Shown here: positions 39,051 through 53,110 of the stretch, piece after piece | How the letters are laid out: each line of letters starts with the position of its first letter | Numbering within the stretch: position 1 is the stretch's first letter | Assembly: GCF_017308985.1 (NCBI RefSeq) | Contig: NZ_JADWPE010000001.1 | Span: forward strand, 124,001 to 188,000 | Reading direction: 5' to 3' | DNA from: Lysobacter changpingensis | GTDB taxonomy: Bacteria; Pseudomonadota; Gammaproteobacteria; Xanthomonadales; Xanthomonadaceae | Length of the DNA: 64,000 bases | The notes under the pieces: model-generated | Told to the model about the DNA's origin: nothing | Databases searched by the model: none | Seen by the model: the letters and a program-made list of their open reading frames with translations, nothing else | Program-made: the position numbers and the translations under genes

Positions 39051-39533
39051 ATGCCCTCGCCCGTCGCGATCGATCCTTCGCACTACGCCGTCGTCTCGGC
39101 CATGATCACCCCGGCGTTCTTCCTGACCGCCGCCAGTTCCATGCTGATCTCCTCGAACAACCGGCTCGCGCGCGTCGTGGACCGGATGCGTGCGGACATC
39201 GAGGTCCTGCGCGGCCTGCCGCAGGGCCCGGCGCGCGTGGAGCAGGAAGCACGGATCGCGATCCATCGCCGCCGCTCCTACCTGGTGCTGGCGTCGGTGC
39301 GGATGCTGTATGCCGCGATCAGCGCGTTCGTCGGCACCAGCCTGGGCATCGCGGTGGATGCGTTCTTCGGTTATCGGCTGGATCTGGTGCCGACCGGGCT
39401 TGCGGTGGTGGGTGTGCTGCTGATGTTCGCGGCGTCGCTTTGCCTCGGGCATGAGGCGAAGCTGGGGCTGCGGATGCTGGATCGGGAGCTGGACGAGCAG
39501 CTCGCGAAGGATAGGCTTGAAATGCGGGAGTGA
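39051..39533 (+). CDS. DUF2721 family membrane protein
   Basis: A 160-residue protein with three predicted helices: ITPAFFLTAASSMLISS, SVRMLYAAISAFVGTSLGIA and LAVVGVLLMFAASLCLG. A charged stretch between the first two holds NNRLARVVDRMRAD, typical of DUF2721. The C-terminal amphipathic tail is rich in Glu and Arg. Function is unknown. It is divergent from orn (83 bases). A family A hairpin begins eight bases after its stop. Confidence 0.82.
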   Translation: MPSPVAIDPSHYAVVSAMITPAFFLTAASSMLISSNNRLARVVDRMRADIEVLRGLPQGPARVEQEARIAIHRRRSYLVLASVRMLYAAISAFVGTSLGIAVDAFFGYRLDLVPTGLAVVGVLLMFAASLCLGHEAKLGLRMLDRELDEQLAKDRLEMRE

Positions 39534-39540
39534 GGCTTTC

Positions 39541-39576
39541 AGCCCCTCTCCTTCCGGGGAGGGGTTGGGGTGAGGG
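39541..39576. repeat. palindromic repeat, family A (copy 4)
   Basis: AGCCCCTCTCC then GGGGAGGGGTTGGGGTGAGG begins eight bases past the DUF2721 stop, in a convergent gap with tadA. It could terminate both transcripts. Confidence 0.75.
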
Positions 39577-39633
39577 TGGTGGAGAGTCAACGCGCGCTTG
39601 CGATGCCTGCGACGATGGCGCGTGACCGCTCTT

Positions 39634-39706
39634 GTAGCCCCGGTAAGCGAAGCGCACCCGGGACCTGTCCCGCCCAACCCGGGTGCGCTTCGCTTGCCCG
39701 GGCTAC
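39634..39706. repeat. inverted pair of GTAG-headed REP elements (family B)
   Basis: The left unit starts GTAGCCCCGGTAAGCG at 39634 and the right unit ends GCCCGGGCTAC at 39706, with a 15-base spacer, the same spacing as the pair at 6906-6978. It lies seven bases past the tadA stop. Confidence 0.85.
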
Positions 39707-39712
39707 AAACGC

Positions 39713-43558
<3,846 letters not shown>

Positions 43559-43628
43559 TCATCCGCGCAAAGTGGGGATCCAACTCTCCGGCATGTCTTG
43601 ACCTGCGAAAGTGTGACGCGTCGGCAAG

Positions 43629-43655
43629 TTGGATTTCCGCCTTCGCCGGAATGGC
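43629..43655. repeat. degenerate palindromic repeat, family C
   Basis: TTGGATTTCCGCCTTCGCCG then GAATGGC. Upstream, GGATCCAACT (43573-43582) can pair loosely with AGTTGGATTT, enlarging the structure. It lies in the SRPBCC-prpF gap. Confidence 0.6.
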
Positions 43656-43685
43656 ATCGAAAAGCAACCTACGAACGAATAGACC

Positions 43686-44873
43686 ATGACCCACGCACCG
43701 CAGATCCGCATCCCCGCCACCTACATGCGCGGCGGCACCAGCAAGGGCGTGTTCTTCCGCCTGGACGACCTGCCCGAAGCCGCGCGCGTGCCCGGCAAGG
43801 CGCGCGATGCGCTGCTGCAGCGCGTGATCGGTTCGCCCGATCCGTACGGCAAGCACACCGACGGCATGGGCGGTGCGACGTCGAGCACCAGCAAGTGCGT
43901 GATCATCTCGAAGTCGTCCGTGCCGGGGCATGATGTGGATTACCTCTACGGCCAGGTGGCCATCGAGGAATCCTTCGTCGACTGGAGCGGAAACTGCGGC
44001 AACCTGAGCACGGCGGTCGGTCCGTTCGCGATCGCCGCCGGGCTGATCGACGCCGATCGCATTCCGCAGGACGGCCTGTGCACGGTGCGCATCTGGCAGG
44101 CGAACATCGGCAAGACGATCATCGCGCACGTGCCGGTGACGAACGGGCAGGTGCAGGAAACCGGCGATTTCGAACTCGACGGCGTGACCTTCCCCGCCGC
44201 GGAAATCCAGCTGGAATTCCTCGATCCGTCGGACGACGGCGATGCGGGCGGCTCGATGTTTCCCACCGGCAATCTCGTCGACGACCTGGAAGTACCCGGC
44301 GTGGGCACGTTCAAGGCGACGATGATCACCGCCGGCATTCCCACGATCTTCCTCGACGCCGCGGACCTGGGTTACACCGGCAGCGAACTGCAGGACGCGA
44401 TCAACAAGGACGCCACCGCGCTGGCGAACTTCGAGAAGATCCGCGCGCACGGCGCCCTGCGCATGGGCCTGATCAAACACCTGGACGAAGCGAAGACCCG
44501 CCAGCACACGCCGAAGGTCGCGTTCGTCGCGCCGGCGGCCGACTACGTTGCGTCGAGCGGCAAGCAGGTGGCGGCCGGCGACATCGATCTGCGCGCGCGC
44601 GCGATGTCGATGGGCAAGCTGCATCACGCGATGATGGGCACGGCAGCGGTCGCCATCGGCACGGCGGCATCGATTCCCGGCACGCTGGTGAATCGCGCGG
44701 CAGGCGGTGGCGAACGCGAGGCGGTGCGCTTCGGCCATCCCTCCGGCACGTTGCGCGTGGGCGCGCAGGTGAAGCTCGTCGACGGACAGTGGACCGTGAC
44801 GAAAGCCATCATGAGCCGCAGCGCGCGCGTGCTGATGGAAGGCTGGGTGCGGGTGCCGGCGGATTCGTTCTGA
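43686..44873 (+). CDS. prpF: 2-methylaconitate cis-trans isomerase PrpF
   Basis: A 395-residue protein of the PrpF family (diaminopimelate-epimerase fold), partner of AcnD in the 2-methylcitrate cycle. The start IRIPATYMRGGTSKGVFFRL is the family signature, followed by GMGGATSSTSKCVI and SGNCGNLSTAVGPFAI. The end has MSRSARVLMEGWVRVP. Length is normal. The ATG at 43686 gives MTHAPQIRIP. It is followed by a REP pair and then the convergent guaA gene, so it ends the operon. Confidence 0.95.
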   Translation: MTHAPQIRIPATYMRGGTSKGVFFRLDDLPEAARVPGKARDALLQRVIGSPDPYGKHTDGMGGATSSTSKCVIISKSSVPGHDVDYLYGQVAIEESFVDWSGNCGNLSTAVGPFAIAAGLIDADRIPQDGLCTVRIWQANIGKTIIAHVPVTNGQVQETGDFELDGVTFPAAEIQLEFLDPSDDGDAGGSMFPTGNLVDDLEVPGVGTFKATMITAGIPTIFLDAADLGYTGSELQDAINKDATALANFEKIRAHGALRMGLIKHLDEAKTRQHTPKVAFVAPAADYVASSGKQVAAGDIDLRARAMSMGKLHHAMMGTAAVAIGTAASIPGTLVNRAAGGGEREAVRFGHPSGTLRVGAQVKLVDGQWTVTKAIMSRSARVLMEGWVRVPADSF

Positions 44874-44883
44874 ACACGCAGTT

Positions 44884-45027
44884 GTAGCCCGGGCAAGCGG
44901 AGCGCACCGCGCCACTGTCCAATCCGCCCCGGTGGCGATGAACGCGCCGCAGCGCGTCGCACCGGCGAACTGCGATTCTCTTGGCGATTCGGCGGCTTCC
45001 CGGGTGCGCTTCGCTTACGCGGGCTAC
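44884..45027. repeat. widely spaced inverted pair of REP elements (family B)
   Basis: The left unit GTAGCCCGGGCAAGCGGAGC starts 11 bases past the prpF stop. The right unit (44999-45027) ends TTACGCGGGCTAC. About 90 unrelated bases separate them, unlike the 15-base spacing of the other pairs. The arms are slightly degenerate. Confidence 0.75.
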
Positions 45028-45116
45028 AAAGGCCGATGCGTGTTCGAGACTGACGGCGCCGAAGCGATCCCGGTTGCAGGAGGACGCAAATCTTCGACCT
45101 TCGCCAACGTCAATAC

Positions 45117-45142
45117 AAAAGCCCCGCAAACGCGGGGCTTTT
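45117..45142 (-). terminator. intrinsic terminator of guaA (bidirectional)
   Basis: AAAAGCCCCGC pairs with GCGGGGCTTTT around AAAC, giving an 11-bp stem with A/T-rich flanks on both sides. It lies 15 bases past the guaA stop on the minus strand. Confidence 0.92.
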
Positions 45143-45156
45143 CACATCGGAGCCGT

Positions 45157-46722
<1,566 letters not shown>

Positions 46723-46727
46723 TCGGG

Positions 46728-46824
46728 CGTGATTCGTGATGGGTGATTCGTGATTCGAGGAGAAGCCCGGCGACTGTGCCGGGATCGGCTCTTTCGAATC
46801 ACCAATCCCGAATCACGAATCACG
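46728..46824. repeat. large inverted repeat between guaB and guaA (family D)
   Basis: A left arm of about 31 bases built from GTGATTCGTGAT units (46728-46758) is nearly complementary to the right arm (46794-46824, TCGAATCACCAATCCCGAAT onward). An inner GCCCGG...CCGGG stem lies between them. The whole would fold into one long hairpin in a guaB-guaA transcript. Confidence 0.75.
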
Positions 46825-46835
46825 TCGGGCCAGCG

Positions 46836-48293
46836 TCAGCTGGCCCGATAATTCGGCGGTTCCTTCGTGATCTGCACGTCGTGCACGTGGCTCTCGCGCG
46901 CGCCGGCATTGGTGATACGCACGAAGCTCGGTTTCTTGCGCATGTCCTCGATGCTTGCGCAGCCGACGTAGCCCATCGTGGCGCGCAGGCCGCCGGCGAG
47001 CTGGTGCACGACGTTGCGCAGCGGGCCGCGATACGGGACGCGGCCTTCGATGCCCTCCGGTACCAGCTTGTCGGCGTCGGAGGCATCCTGGAAATAGCGG
47101 TCCTTCGAACCCTGCTCCATCGCGCCCAGCGAGCCCATGCCGCGGTAGCTCTTGTAGCTGCGGCCCTGGAACAGTTCGACTTCGCCGGGCGCTTCCTCGG
47201 TGCCGGCGAACAGGCCGCCGATCATCACCGTCGAGGCGCCGGCCACGATGGCCTTGCCGATGTCGCCCGAGTAGCGGATGCCGCCGTCGGCGATCAGCGG
47301 GATGCGGTCCTGCAGCGCTTCGGCGACCATCGCCACCGCGGTGACCTGCGGCACGCCCACGCCCGCGACGATGCGGGTGGTGCAGATCGAACCCGGGCCG
47401 ACGCCGACCTTCACCGCGTCGGCGCCGTTGTCCATCAGCGCGAGCGCGGCATCGCCGGTGACGATGTTGCCGCCGATGACCTGCAGCTGCGGGAAGTTCT
47501 TCTTCACCCAGTTGACGCGATCGAGCACGCCCTGCGAATGGCCGTGCGCGGTATCGACCACGACCACGTCCACGCCGGCCGCGGCGAGCGCTTCCACGCG
47601 CGCCTCGGTGTCGCCGCCGACGCCCACGGCCGCGCCGACCAGCAGGCGTTCGCTGGTGTCGTAGGCGGCGTTGGGGTTGTCGGACTTCTTCTGGATGTCC
47701 TTCACGGTGATCAGGCCGCGCAGCTCGAAGCCGTCGTTGACCACCAGCACCTTCTCGATGCGGTGCTTGTGCAGCAGGCTCAGGACTTCCTCGTCGGTGG
47801 CGCCTTCGCGCACCGTCACCAGGCGGTCCTTCTTGGTCATGATGTGGCGGACCGGATCGTCGAGCTTCTTTTCGAAGCGCATGTCGCGGCTGGTGACGAT
47901 GCCCATCAGCTGGCCGCCTTCCACCACCGGCACGCCGGAGATGTTGCGCGCGCGGGTGAGCTTGAGCACTTCGCCGATCGTCGTGTCGGGCCCGACGGTG
48001 AAGGGCTCCTTGATCACGCCGGCCTCGAACTTCTTGACCTGCGCGACGTGCGCGGCCTGCGCTTGCAGCGTCATGTTCTTGTGGATGATGCTGATGCCGC
48101 CGAGCTGGGCCATGGCGATGGCCAGGCGCGCTTCGCTGACCGTGTCCATCGCGGCCGAAAGGATCGGCAGCCGGATGTTCAGGTCGCGGGTGAGGCGGGT
48201 CGTGAGCGAGACGTCCTTGGGCAGGACCGTCGAATGGGCCGGGACGAGCGAGACGTCGTCGTAGGTCAGTGCTTCAGCCTGGATGCGCAGCAT
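46836..48293 (-). CDS. guaB: inosine-5'-monophosphate dehydrogenase
   Basis: A 485-residue enzyme oxidising IMP to XMP with NAD+. The catalytic loop is [11 protein letters not shown] with Cys304. Two CBS domains occupy about residues 93-205 ([19 protein letters not shown] onward). The mobile flap region holds [11 protein letters not shown], and GRVPYRGPL precedes the C-terminal helix. The ATG at 48293 begins [13 protein letters not shown], the usual start. It is the first gene of the guaBA pair. Confidence 0.97.
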   Translation of the reverse strand: MLRIQAEALTYDDVSLVPAHSTVLPKDVSLTTRLTRDLNIRLPILSAAMDTVSEARLAIAMAQLGGISIIHKNMTLQAQAAHVAQVKKFEAGVIKEPFTVGPDTTIGEVLKLTRARNISGVPVVEGGQLMGIVTSRDMRFEKKLDDPVRHIMTKKDRLVTVREGATDEEVLSLLHKHRIEKVLVVNDGFELRGLITVKDIQKKSDNPNAAYDTSERLLVGAAVGVGGDTEARVEALAAAGVDVVVVDTAHGHSQGVLDRVNWVKKNFPQLQVIGGNIVTGDAALALMDNGADAVKVGVGPGSICTTRIVAGVGVPQVTAVAMVAEALQDRIPLIADGGIRYSGDIGKAIVAGASTVMIGGLFAGTEEAPGEVELFQGRSYKSYRGMGSLGAMEQGSKDRYFQDASDADKLVPEGIEGRVPYRGPLRNVVHQLAGGLRATMGYVGCASIEDMRKKPSFVRITNAGARESHVHDVQITKEPPNYRAS

Positions 48294-48629
48294 GGGCGGG
48301 GGCCGGGAGGCGGATGAAGCGCGACATTGTAGCGTGTCTGGCGTCCCTCACGCCTGCTTCGCGCCGGGACAAGTCGTTCTACTGAGGCTGCCGGTCGCGC
48401 TTGACGCGATTTGCTTCGCAAATCACGTCCGAGGCTAGCGCCACACCCGCCCCTCGCGGCTTCGCCGCGACCGCCCCTAACTTAGGGGCTGGGGCAAAGC
48501 CCGGCTTCGTTCGCCACTGCTGCCTCGCTTTTTGAGCCCCTCTCCCTACCGGAGAGGGGTTGGGGTGAGGGGCAACGAAGCGGCAGCGGAACCGTTTGCC
48601 TCATGGGAACACCGCTGGCGAGCCCGCGA
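48294..48629. other. 336-base gene-free gap with three consecutive hairpins
   Basis: This gap lies between the start of guaB and the end of folD. It contains GATTTGC-TTC-GCAAATC (48408-48424), a CGCGGC-TTC-GCCGCG hairpin just after it (about 48455-48469), and GCCCCTAA-C-TTAGGGGC (48473-48489). A family A repeat follows. The guaB promoter should lie near 48294-48360. I see no coding frame with support. Confidence 0.6.
48534..48575. repeat. palindromic repeat, family A (copy 5)
   Basis: GAGCCCCTCTCC then GGAGAGGGGTTGGGGTGAGG, followed by GGCAACGAAGC, an extension shared with the copy near 53889. It lies about 55 bases beyond the folD stop. Confidence 0.75.
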
Positions 48630-49535
48630 CTACTTAACCGCGTGCCACCCCTGCCCCGAATCCGCGGCCTCTGCCGCTTCCAGCGTGTTCTGCATCAGCG
48701 TGGCGACCGTCATCGGGCCTACGCCGCCCGGGACCGGCGTGATCCAGCTGGCGCGCTGGGCGGCCGCGTCGAAGCCGACGTCGCCCACCAGGCGGCCGTC
48801 GTCGAGGCGGTTGATGCCCACGTCGATCACGACCGCGCCCGGCTTCACCCATTCACCGGGGATCAGCCCCGGGCGGCCGACCGCCACCACGAGGATGTCG
48901 GCGTTGCGGACCGAGGCTTCGAGGACCTCGGGCGGCGTGAACTTGTGGCAGCTGGTGACCGTGCAGCCGGCGATCAGCAGTTCCAGCGCCATCGGGCGGC
49001 CGACGTGGTTGGAGACGCCGACGATCGTCGCGCTCTGCCCGCGCACCGGGCGGTCGGTATAGGCCAGCAGCGTGGTGATGCCGCGCGGCGTGCACGGGCG
49101 CAGGCCGAACTGGCGCAGCGCGAGGTGGCCGACATTCTCCGGATGGAAGCCGTCCACGTCCTTGCGCGGGTCGATGCGGTGGATCAGCTCCGTCGCGTCG
49201 CGGCGATCCGGCAGCGGCAGCTGGACCAGGATGCCGTGCACGTCCGGATCGGCATTGAGCGCGTCGATCAGCGCGAGCAGCTCATCGTTGCCGGTGTCGG
49301 CCGGCAGGTCGTAGTCGATCGCGCGGATGCCCACTTTCTGCGCCGCACGCCGTTTGTTCTTCACGTAGACGCTGGACGCCGGATCGTTGCCGACCAGCAC
49401 CACCGCCAGCCCCGGGCGCGATTTGCCCGATGCGACGCGCGCATCGACGCGGCTCTTGAGCGTGTCGAGCAGGTCTTCGGCGATGCGCTTGCCATCGAGG
49501 ATGCGGGCCGGTGCGTGGGTCGTGGAGACGGTCAT
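48630..49535 (-). CDS. folD: bifunctional methylenetetrahydrofolate dehydrogenase/cyclohydrolase
   Basis: A 301-residue enzyme of one-carbon metabolism. The signatures are [17 protein letters not shown] (with the catalytic Lys), [21 protein letters not shown], the Rossmann [16 protein letters not shown], and the C-terminal [15 protein letters not shown]. The start at 49535 ([13 protein letters not shown]) is followed by the conserved ILDGK. The first serine usually found in VGRS is His-Val here (GVSNHVGRP), a small deviation. It is divergent from the DUF1244 gene. Confidence 0.95.
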   Translation of the reverse strand: MTVSTTHAPARILDGKRIAEDLLDTLKSRVDARVASGKSRPGLAVVLVGNDPASSVYVKNKRRAAQKVGIRAIDYDLPADTGNDELLALIDALNADPDVHGILVQLPLPDRRDATELIHRIDPRKDVDGFHPENVGHLALRQFGLRPCTPRGITTLLAYTDRPVRGQSATIVGVSNHVGRPMALELLIAGCTVTSCHKFTPPEVLEASVRNADILVVAVGRPGLIPGEWVKPGAVVIDVGINRLDDGRLVGDVGFDAAAQRASWITPVPGGVGPMTVATLMQNTLEAAEAADSGQGWHAVK

Positions 49536-49647
49536 GCCGTGGGCTGGAGTACATTCGGGCCGAGGATTATCGCTCAAGCCATCCCGGAAGGCCGGCCCGC
49601 CGTGCCTGGCCCCCGCCTCCCCCACTCCGGACCGCCCGACACCGCAC

Positions 49648-49959
49648 ATGACCGACACCGATTTCGAAACCACCCAGATCGAGGCCGCCGCGTTCCGGCG
49701 CCTGCTCCAGCACCTGCTGCAGGAGCGCCCGGACGTGCAGAACATCGACCTGATGATCAACGCCGGCTTCTGCCGCAACTGCCTGGCCGACTGGTACCGG
49801 GAGGCCGCCGAGCAGCGCGGCATCACGATGACCAAGGACGAGGCGCGCGAAGCCATCTACGGCATGCCCTTCGCGCAGTGGAAGGCGCAGCACCAGCGCG
49901 AGGCGACGCCGGAACAGCTGGCGGCGTTCGAGGCGGCGCAACGCCGGCACGCAGGATGA
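49648..49959 (+). CDS. DUF1244 family protein
   Basis: A 103-residue soluble helical protein. The block [20 protein letters not shown], then the [20 protein letters not shown] block, is the DUF1244 signature, with a Cys pair (CRNC). Function is unknown. The ATG at 49648 follows no strong ribosome binding site but matches the family start. The stop overlaps the next gene's ATG (ATGA), so the two are coupled. Confidence 0.9.
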   Translation: MTDTDFETTQIEAAAFRRLLQHLLQERPDVQNIDLMINAGFCRNCLADWYREAAEQRGITMTKDEAREAIYGMPFAQWKAQHQREATPEQLAAFEAAQRRHAG

Positions 49960-50735
49960 GCGCGATGCGCCGCCAGTTGCTGGGCTGGGCGGCGCTGCCG
50001 GTGCTCGGCTACGCCGGGCTGGTCGCGTGGCTGTTCTCCAAGCAGCGCGACCTGATCTATCTGCCCGAAGGCACGCGCATCGACGTGCCGCAGACCGATT
50101 TCACCCTGGCGCGCGGCGACGTGCAGCTGCATGGCTGGGTGCTGCATGCGCAGGCAGGCCGGCCCGTGATCTACTTCGGCGGCAATGCCGAAAGCGTCCA
50201 CAACCGGCGGGAAATGCTCGACCGCCTGCTGCCCGATCGCGCGGTCTACCTGGTTTCGTATCGCGGCTACGGCACCAGCGGCGGCCAGCCCACCGAGACG
50301 ATGCTGCTCGGCGATGCGCTGGCGCTGTTCGACGACGTGCGCGCGCGCCATCCGGATGAACCCATCGCGGTGATCGGCTCCAGCCTGGGCAGCGGCGTGG
50401 CCAGTTACGTGGCCAGCCAGCGGGCGGTTTCGCAACTGGTGCTCATCGCGCCGTTCGACAGCCTGACGGCCGTGGCGCAGGCGCACTACCCGATGTTCCC
50501 GGTACGGTGGATCCTGCGCGACCGGTTCGATTCCATCGACCGTCTGCGCGGCTACGAAGGCGAGGTGATGATCGTGCGCGCCGCGCTCGACCAGGTGGTG
50601 CCGCCGGCGAACACCAACCGCCTGATCGCCGCGTTCGGCAAGCCACCGAAGGTGGTGGACCTGCCGCAGGCCGGGCACAACACGATCAGCGGCGATCCGG
50701 TGTTCGAGCGGGCGCTGGCCGACTTCCTGCGCTGA
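49956..50735 (+). CDS. alpha/beta hydrolase, BEM46/ABHD13-like, membrane-anchored
   Basis: A 259-residue protein with an N-terminal hydrophobic anchor (LLGWAALPVLGYAGLVAWLF). The hydrolase core follows: FGGNAESVHN, SYRGYGTSGG, the nucleophile GSSLGSGVASYVA, an Asp in RAALDQVVPP, and the His in AGHNTISGD. It resembles BEM46-type serine hydrolases of unknown substrate facing the periplasm. The ATG overlaps the DUF1244 stop. It ends three bases before the convergent moeB gene. Confidence 0.87.
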   Translation: MSAMRRQLLGWAALPVLGYAGLVAWLFSKQRDLIYLPEGTRIDVPQTDFTLARGDVQLHGWVLHAQAGRPVIYFGGNAESVHNRREMLDRLLPDRAVYLVSYRGYGTSGGQPTETMLLGDALALFDDVRARHPDEPIAVIGSSLGSGVASYVASQRAVSQLVLIAPFDSLTAVAQAHYPMFPVRWILRDRFDSIDRLRGYEGEVMIVRAALDQVVPPANTNRLIAAFGKPPKVVDLPQAGHNTISGDPVFERALADFLR

Positions 50736-50738
50736 AGA

Positions 50739-51875
50739 CTACGCCGCGCAGAACTTCACGTAGTCGATGTAGCCCGGGAATTCGCGTTCCGCCGCGCACA
50801 CCGGGCAGTCCGGATCGGCCGGCAGCCGCGTCTCGCGGAAGCGCATGCCCATCGCATCGAAATGCAGCAGCCGCCCGGCGAGCGGTTCGCCGATGCCGAG
50901 GATCAGCTTGATCGCCTCGGTCGCCTGCAGCATGCCGATCACGCCGGGCAGCACGCCGAGCACGCCGGCTTCGGCGCAGTTCGGCGCGGCTTCCGGCGGC
51001 GGCGGCTCGGGGAACAGGCAGCGATAGCACGGCGCGTGGCCGCGATGGCGCCCGGCATCGAACACGCTCACCTGCCCTTCGAAGCGATGCACCGCGCCGT
51101 ACACCAGCGGCTTGCCCAGTTTCACGCAGGCATCGTTGAGCAGGTAACGCACCGGGAAATTGTCGGCGCCGTCGATCACGACGTCGGCGCCTTCGATGAG
51201 CCGTTCGACGTTCGCCGCCGTGATCCGCTCCTGGAAGGTTTCGATCGCCACCGTCGGATTCAGCGCCGACAGGGCGATGCGCGCCGATTCGACCTTCGGC
51301 ACGCCGATGCGGTCTTCGGTGTGCAGGATCTGCCGCTGCAGGTTGCTGCGATCGACGATGTCGTCGTCCGCCAGCACGATCGTGCCGATGCCCGCCGCCG
51401 CGAGATAGAACGCGGCCGGCGAACCGAGTCCGCCCGCGCCGACCATCGCGATGCGGGCGTCCTGGAGCCTGCGCTGCCCCGCCTCGCCGACTTCCGGCAG
51501 GCGCAGGTGGCGCGAGTAGCGGTCGTAGAAATCGAAGTCGCGTTCGTCGCGGGTGATCGGCAACCCTTCGGCGATCCAGCGCGTGGTGCCGCCTTCCACC
51601 GACGCGACGCGCGAATACCCGGCCGCGTGCAGCGCCTGCGCCGCCTTCATCGAACGCGCACCGGACTGGCAGATCAGCAATACGTCCGCGCCGCGATCGG
51701 GCAACGCGGCCCGCGGATCGGCTTCCAGTTCCCCGCGTGCGATGCCCAGCGCCCCTTCGGCGAAACCGGTGGCGCGTTCGTGCGACTCGCGCACGTCCAC
51801 GATGACGGCGCCTTCGCGCTGGCGGCGCAGGGCGTCGGCGGGGGCGATGAGTTCGATCCTTGCCGCGGTGTTCAT
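50739..51875 (-). CDS. moeB: molybdopterin-synthase adenylyltransferase MoeB with N-terminal rhodanese domain
   Basis: A 378-residue protein. Residues about 8-105 are a rhodanese domain with the active Cys in LLICQSGARSMK. The rest is a ThiF/MoeB E1-like domain: VGAGGLGSPAAFYLAAAGIG, DIVDRSNLQRQILH, and zinc Cys pairs in CYRCLFP and CPVC. It adenylates and probably sulfurates the C-terminal Gly of MoaD or ThiS. In MOCS3 and MoeZ the rhodanese is C-terminal, so the order here is reversed. It is the third gene of mobA-moeA-moeB, 17 bases after moeA. Confidence 0.9.
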   Translation of the reverse strand: MNTAARIELIAPADALRRQREGAVIVDVRESHERATGFAEGALGIARGELEADPRAALPDRGADVLLICQSGARSMKAAQALHAAGYSRVASVEGGTTRWIAEGLPITRDERDFDFYDRYSRHLRLPEVGEAGQRRLQDARIAMVGAGGLGSPAAFYLAAAGIGTIVLADDDIVDRSNLQRQILHTEDRIGVPKVESARIALSALNPTVAIETFQERITAANVERLIEGADVVIDGADNFPVRYLLNDACVKLGKPLVYGAVHRFEGQVSVFDAGRHRGHAPCYRCLFPEPPPPEAAPNCAEAGVLGVLPGVIGMLQATEAIKLILGIGEPLAGRLLHFDAMGMRFRETRLPADPDCPVCAAEREFPGYIDYVKFCAA

Positions 51876-51892
51876 GGGCCGATTATCGCGCC

Positions 51893-53110
51893 TTACGCGT
51901 AGCGCAGGACCTCGACCACGGTGCCGGCGGCCAAACGCTGCGGTCCATCCGGCACGACGATCAGCGCGTTCGACTCGCCGACCGCGCGCAGCCGGTGCGA
52001 GCCGGCGGCGGGATTCGGATCGGCGCGCAGCACGCCGTGGTCGTCGCAGAACACGGTGGCGCGCAGGAATTCGCGGCGCGGGTGGGTCTTTTCCAGCGGC
52101 GAGACGAGCTGCGCGCGCTCCACGGTGCGTGGCTCGGTGCGCCCCTGCAGGGCGTCGATCAGCGGCCGGCCCAAGCCGAGGAAGGTCGCGAACACCGATA
52201 CGGGATTTCCCGGCAGCGCCAACACGCGCGCCTGGTCGAGGCTGCCGAACAGCACCGGCATGCCCGGCTTCATCCGCACCTTCCAGAAATGCACCTGGCC
52301 GAACTGCCGCACGACGGCCGGAATGTGGTCCTTCTCGCCGGCCGACACGGCGCCGCAGGTGACGATCAGGTCGAACGCGCAGCCCGCGTCGCGCAGTGCG
52401 ATCTCGACCTGCTTCGGGTCGTCGGGCAGGCGCGGCCACGCGGTCGGTTCGAGGCCCTCGGCGCGCAGCAGGCCCATCAGCAATTCGCGGTTGCTGTCGT
52501 GGATCTCGCCCGGCGACAGCGGCATGCCCGGTTCCACCAGTTCGTCGCCGCTGCTGAACACCGCCACCGTCGGCCTGCGGAACACCGACAGCGACGGCAC
52601 GCCCAGCGACGCGGCCAGCGACACGCGCGCCGGCGTCAGGCGCTGGCCCGCATGCAGCACGACGTCGCCGGGCTGCACGTCCTCGCCGGCGTGGCGCAGG
52701 TTCGCACCGGCGTCCGGGGACTTGAGGACCACGATGCGGTCGCCTTCGGCCCGCGTGTTCTCCTTGATCACGACGGTGTCGGCGCCCGCCGGCATCGGCG
52801 CGCCGGTGGTGATGCGAACGCATTCGCCCTCGCCCACCGTCAGGTCGAGCGCGCGGCCCGCGAACTGCTCGCCGGCGAGGCGCAGCGTGGTCTCGCCTTC
52901 GCGCAGGTCGGCATGGCGCAGCGCGAACCCGTCCATCGCACTGTTGTCGAACGGCGGCAGTGCGATCGGCGCACGCACATCGGCGGCGAGGATGCGGCCG
53001 TGCGTGCGCCCGAGCGGCAGGCTTTCCGTATCGAGCCGGTGTTTCGCCGCGATGTCGCGGACGATGGCGACGGCGGCGTCGAAAGCCAGTTGCGTGGGGA
53101 AGTCGCTCAT
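51893..53110 (-). CDS. moeA: molybdopterin molybdenumtransferase MoeA
   Basis: A 405-residue enzyme that inserts molybdate into adenylylated molybdopterin. The signatures are LPPFDNSAMDGFALR, RITTGAPMPAGADTVV, VFSSGDELVEPG, the CGAVSAGEKDHIPAVV variant of the GGVS loop, and LALPGNPVSVFATFL. The usual GGVSxG reads CGAVSAG here. The ATG at 53110 overlaps the mobA stop (ATGA), so the two are translationally coupled. Confidence 0.95.
   Translation of the reverse strand: MSDFPTQLAFDAAVAIVRDIAAKHRLDTESLPLGRTHGRILAADVRAPIALPPFDNSAMDGFALRHADLREGETTLRLAGEQFAGRALDLTVGEGECVRITTGAPMPAGADTVVIKENTRAEGDRIVVLKSPDAGANLRHAGEDVQPGDVVLHAGQRLTPARVSLAASLGVPSLSVFRRPTVAVFSSGDELVEPGMPLSPGEIHDSNRELLMGLLRAEGLEPTAWPRLPDDPKQVEIALRDAGCAFDLIVTCGAVSAGEKDHIPAVVRQFGQVHFWKVRMKPGMPVLFGSLDQARVLALPGNPVSVFATFLGLGRPLIDALQGRTEPRTVERAQLVSPLEKTHPRREFLRATVFCDDHGVLRADPNPAAGSHRLRAVGESNALIVVPDGPQRLAAGTVVEVLRYA

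Noticed and set aside
48534-48575. Family A repeat considered as a dedicated rho-independent terminator of folD
   Set aside because: It lacks a U-run on the minus strand and recurs at unrelated loci, so it is listed as a repeat; a termination role is only possible.
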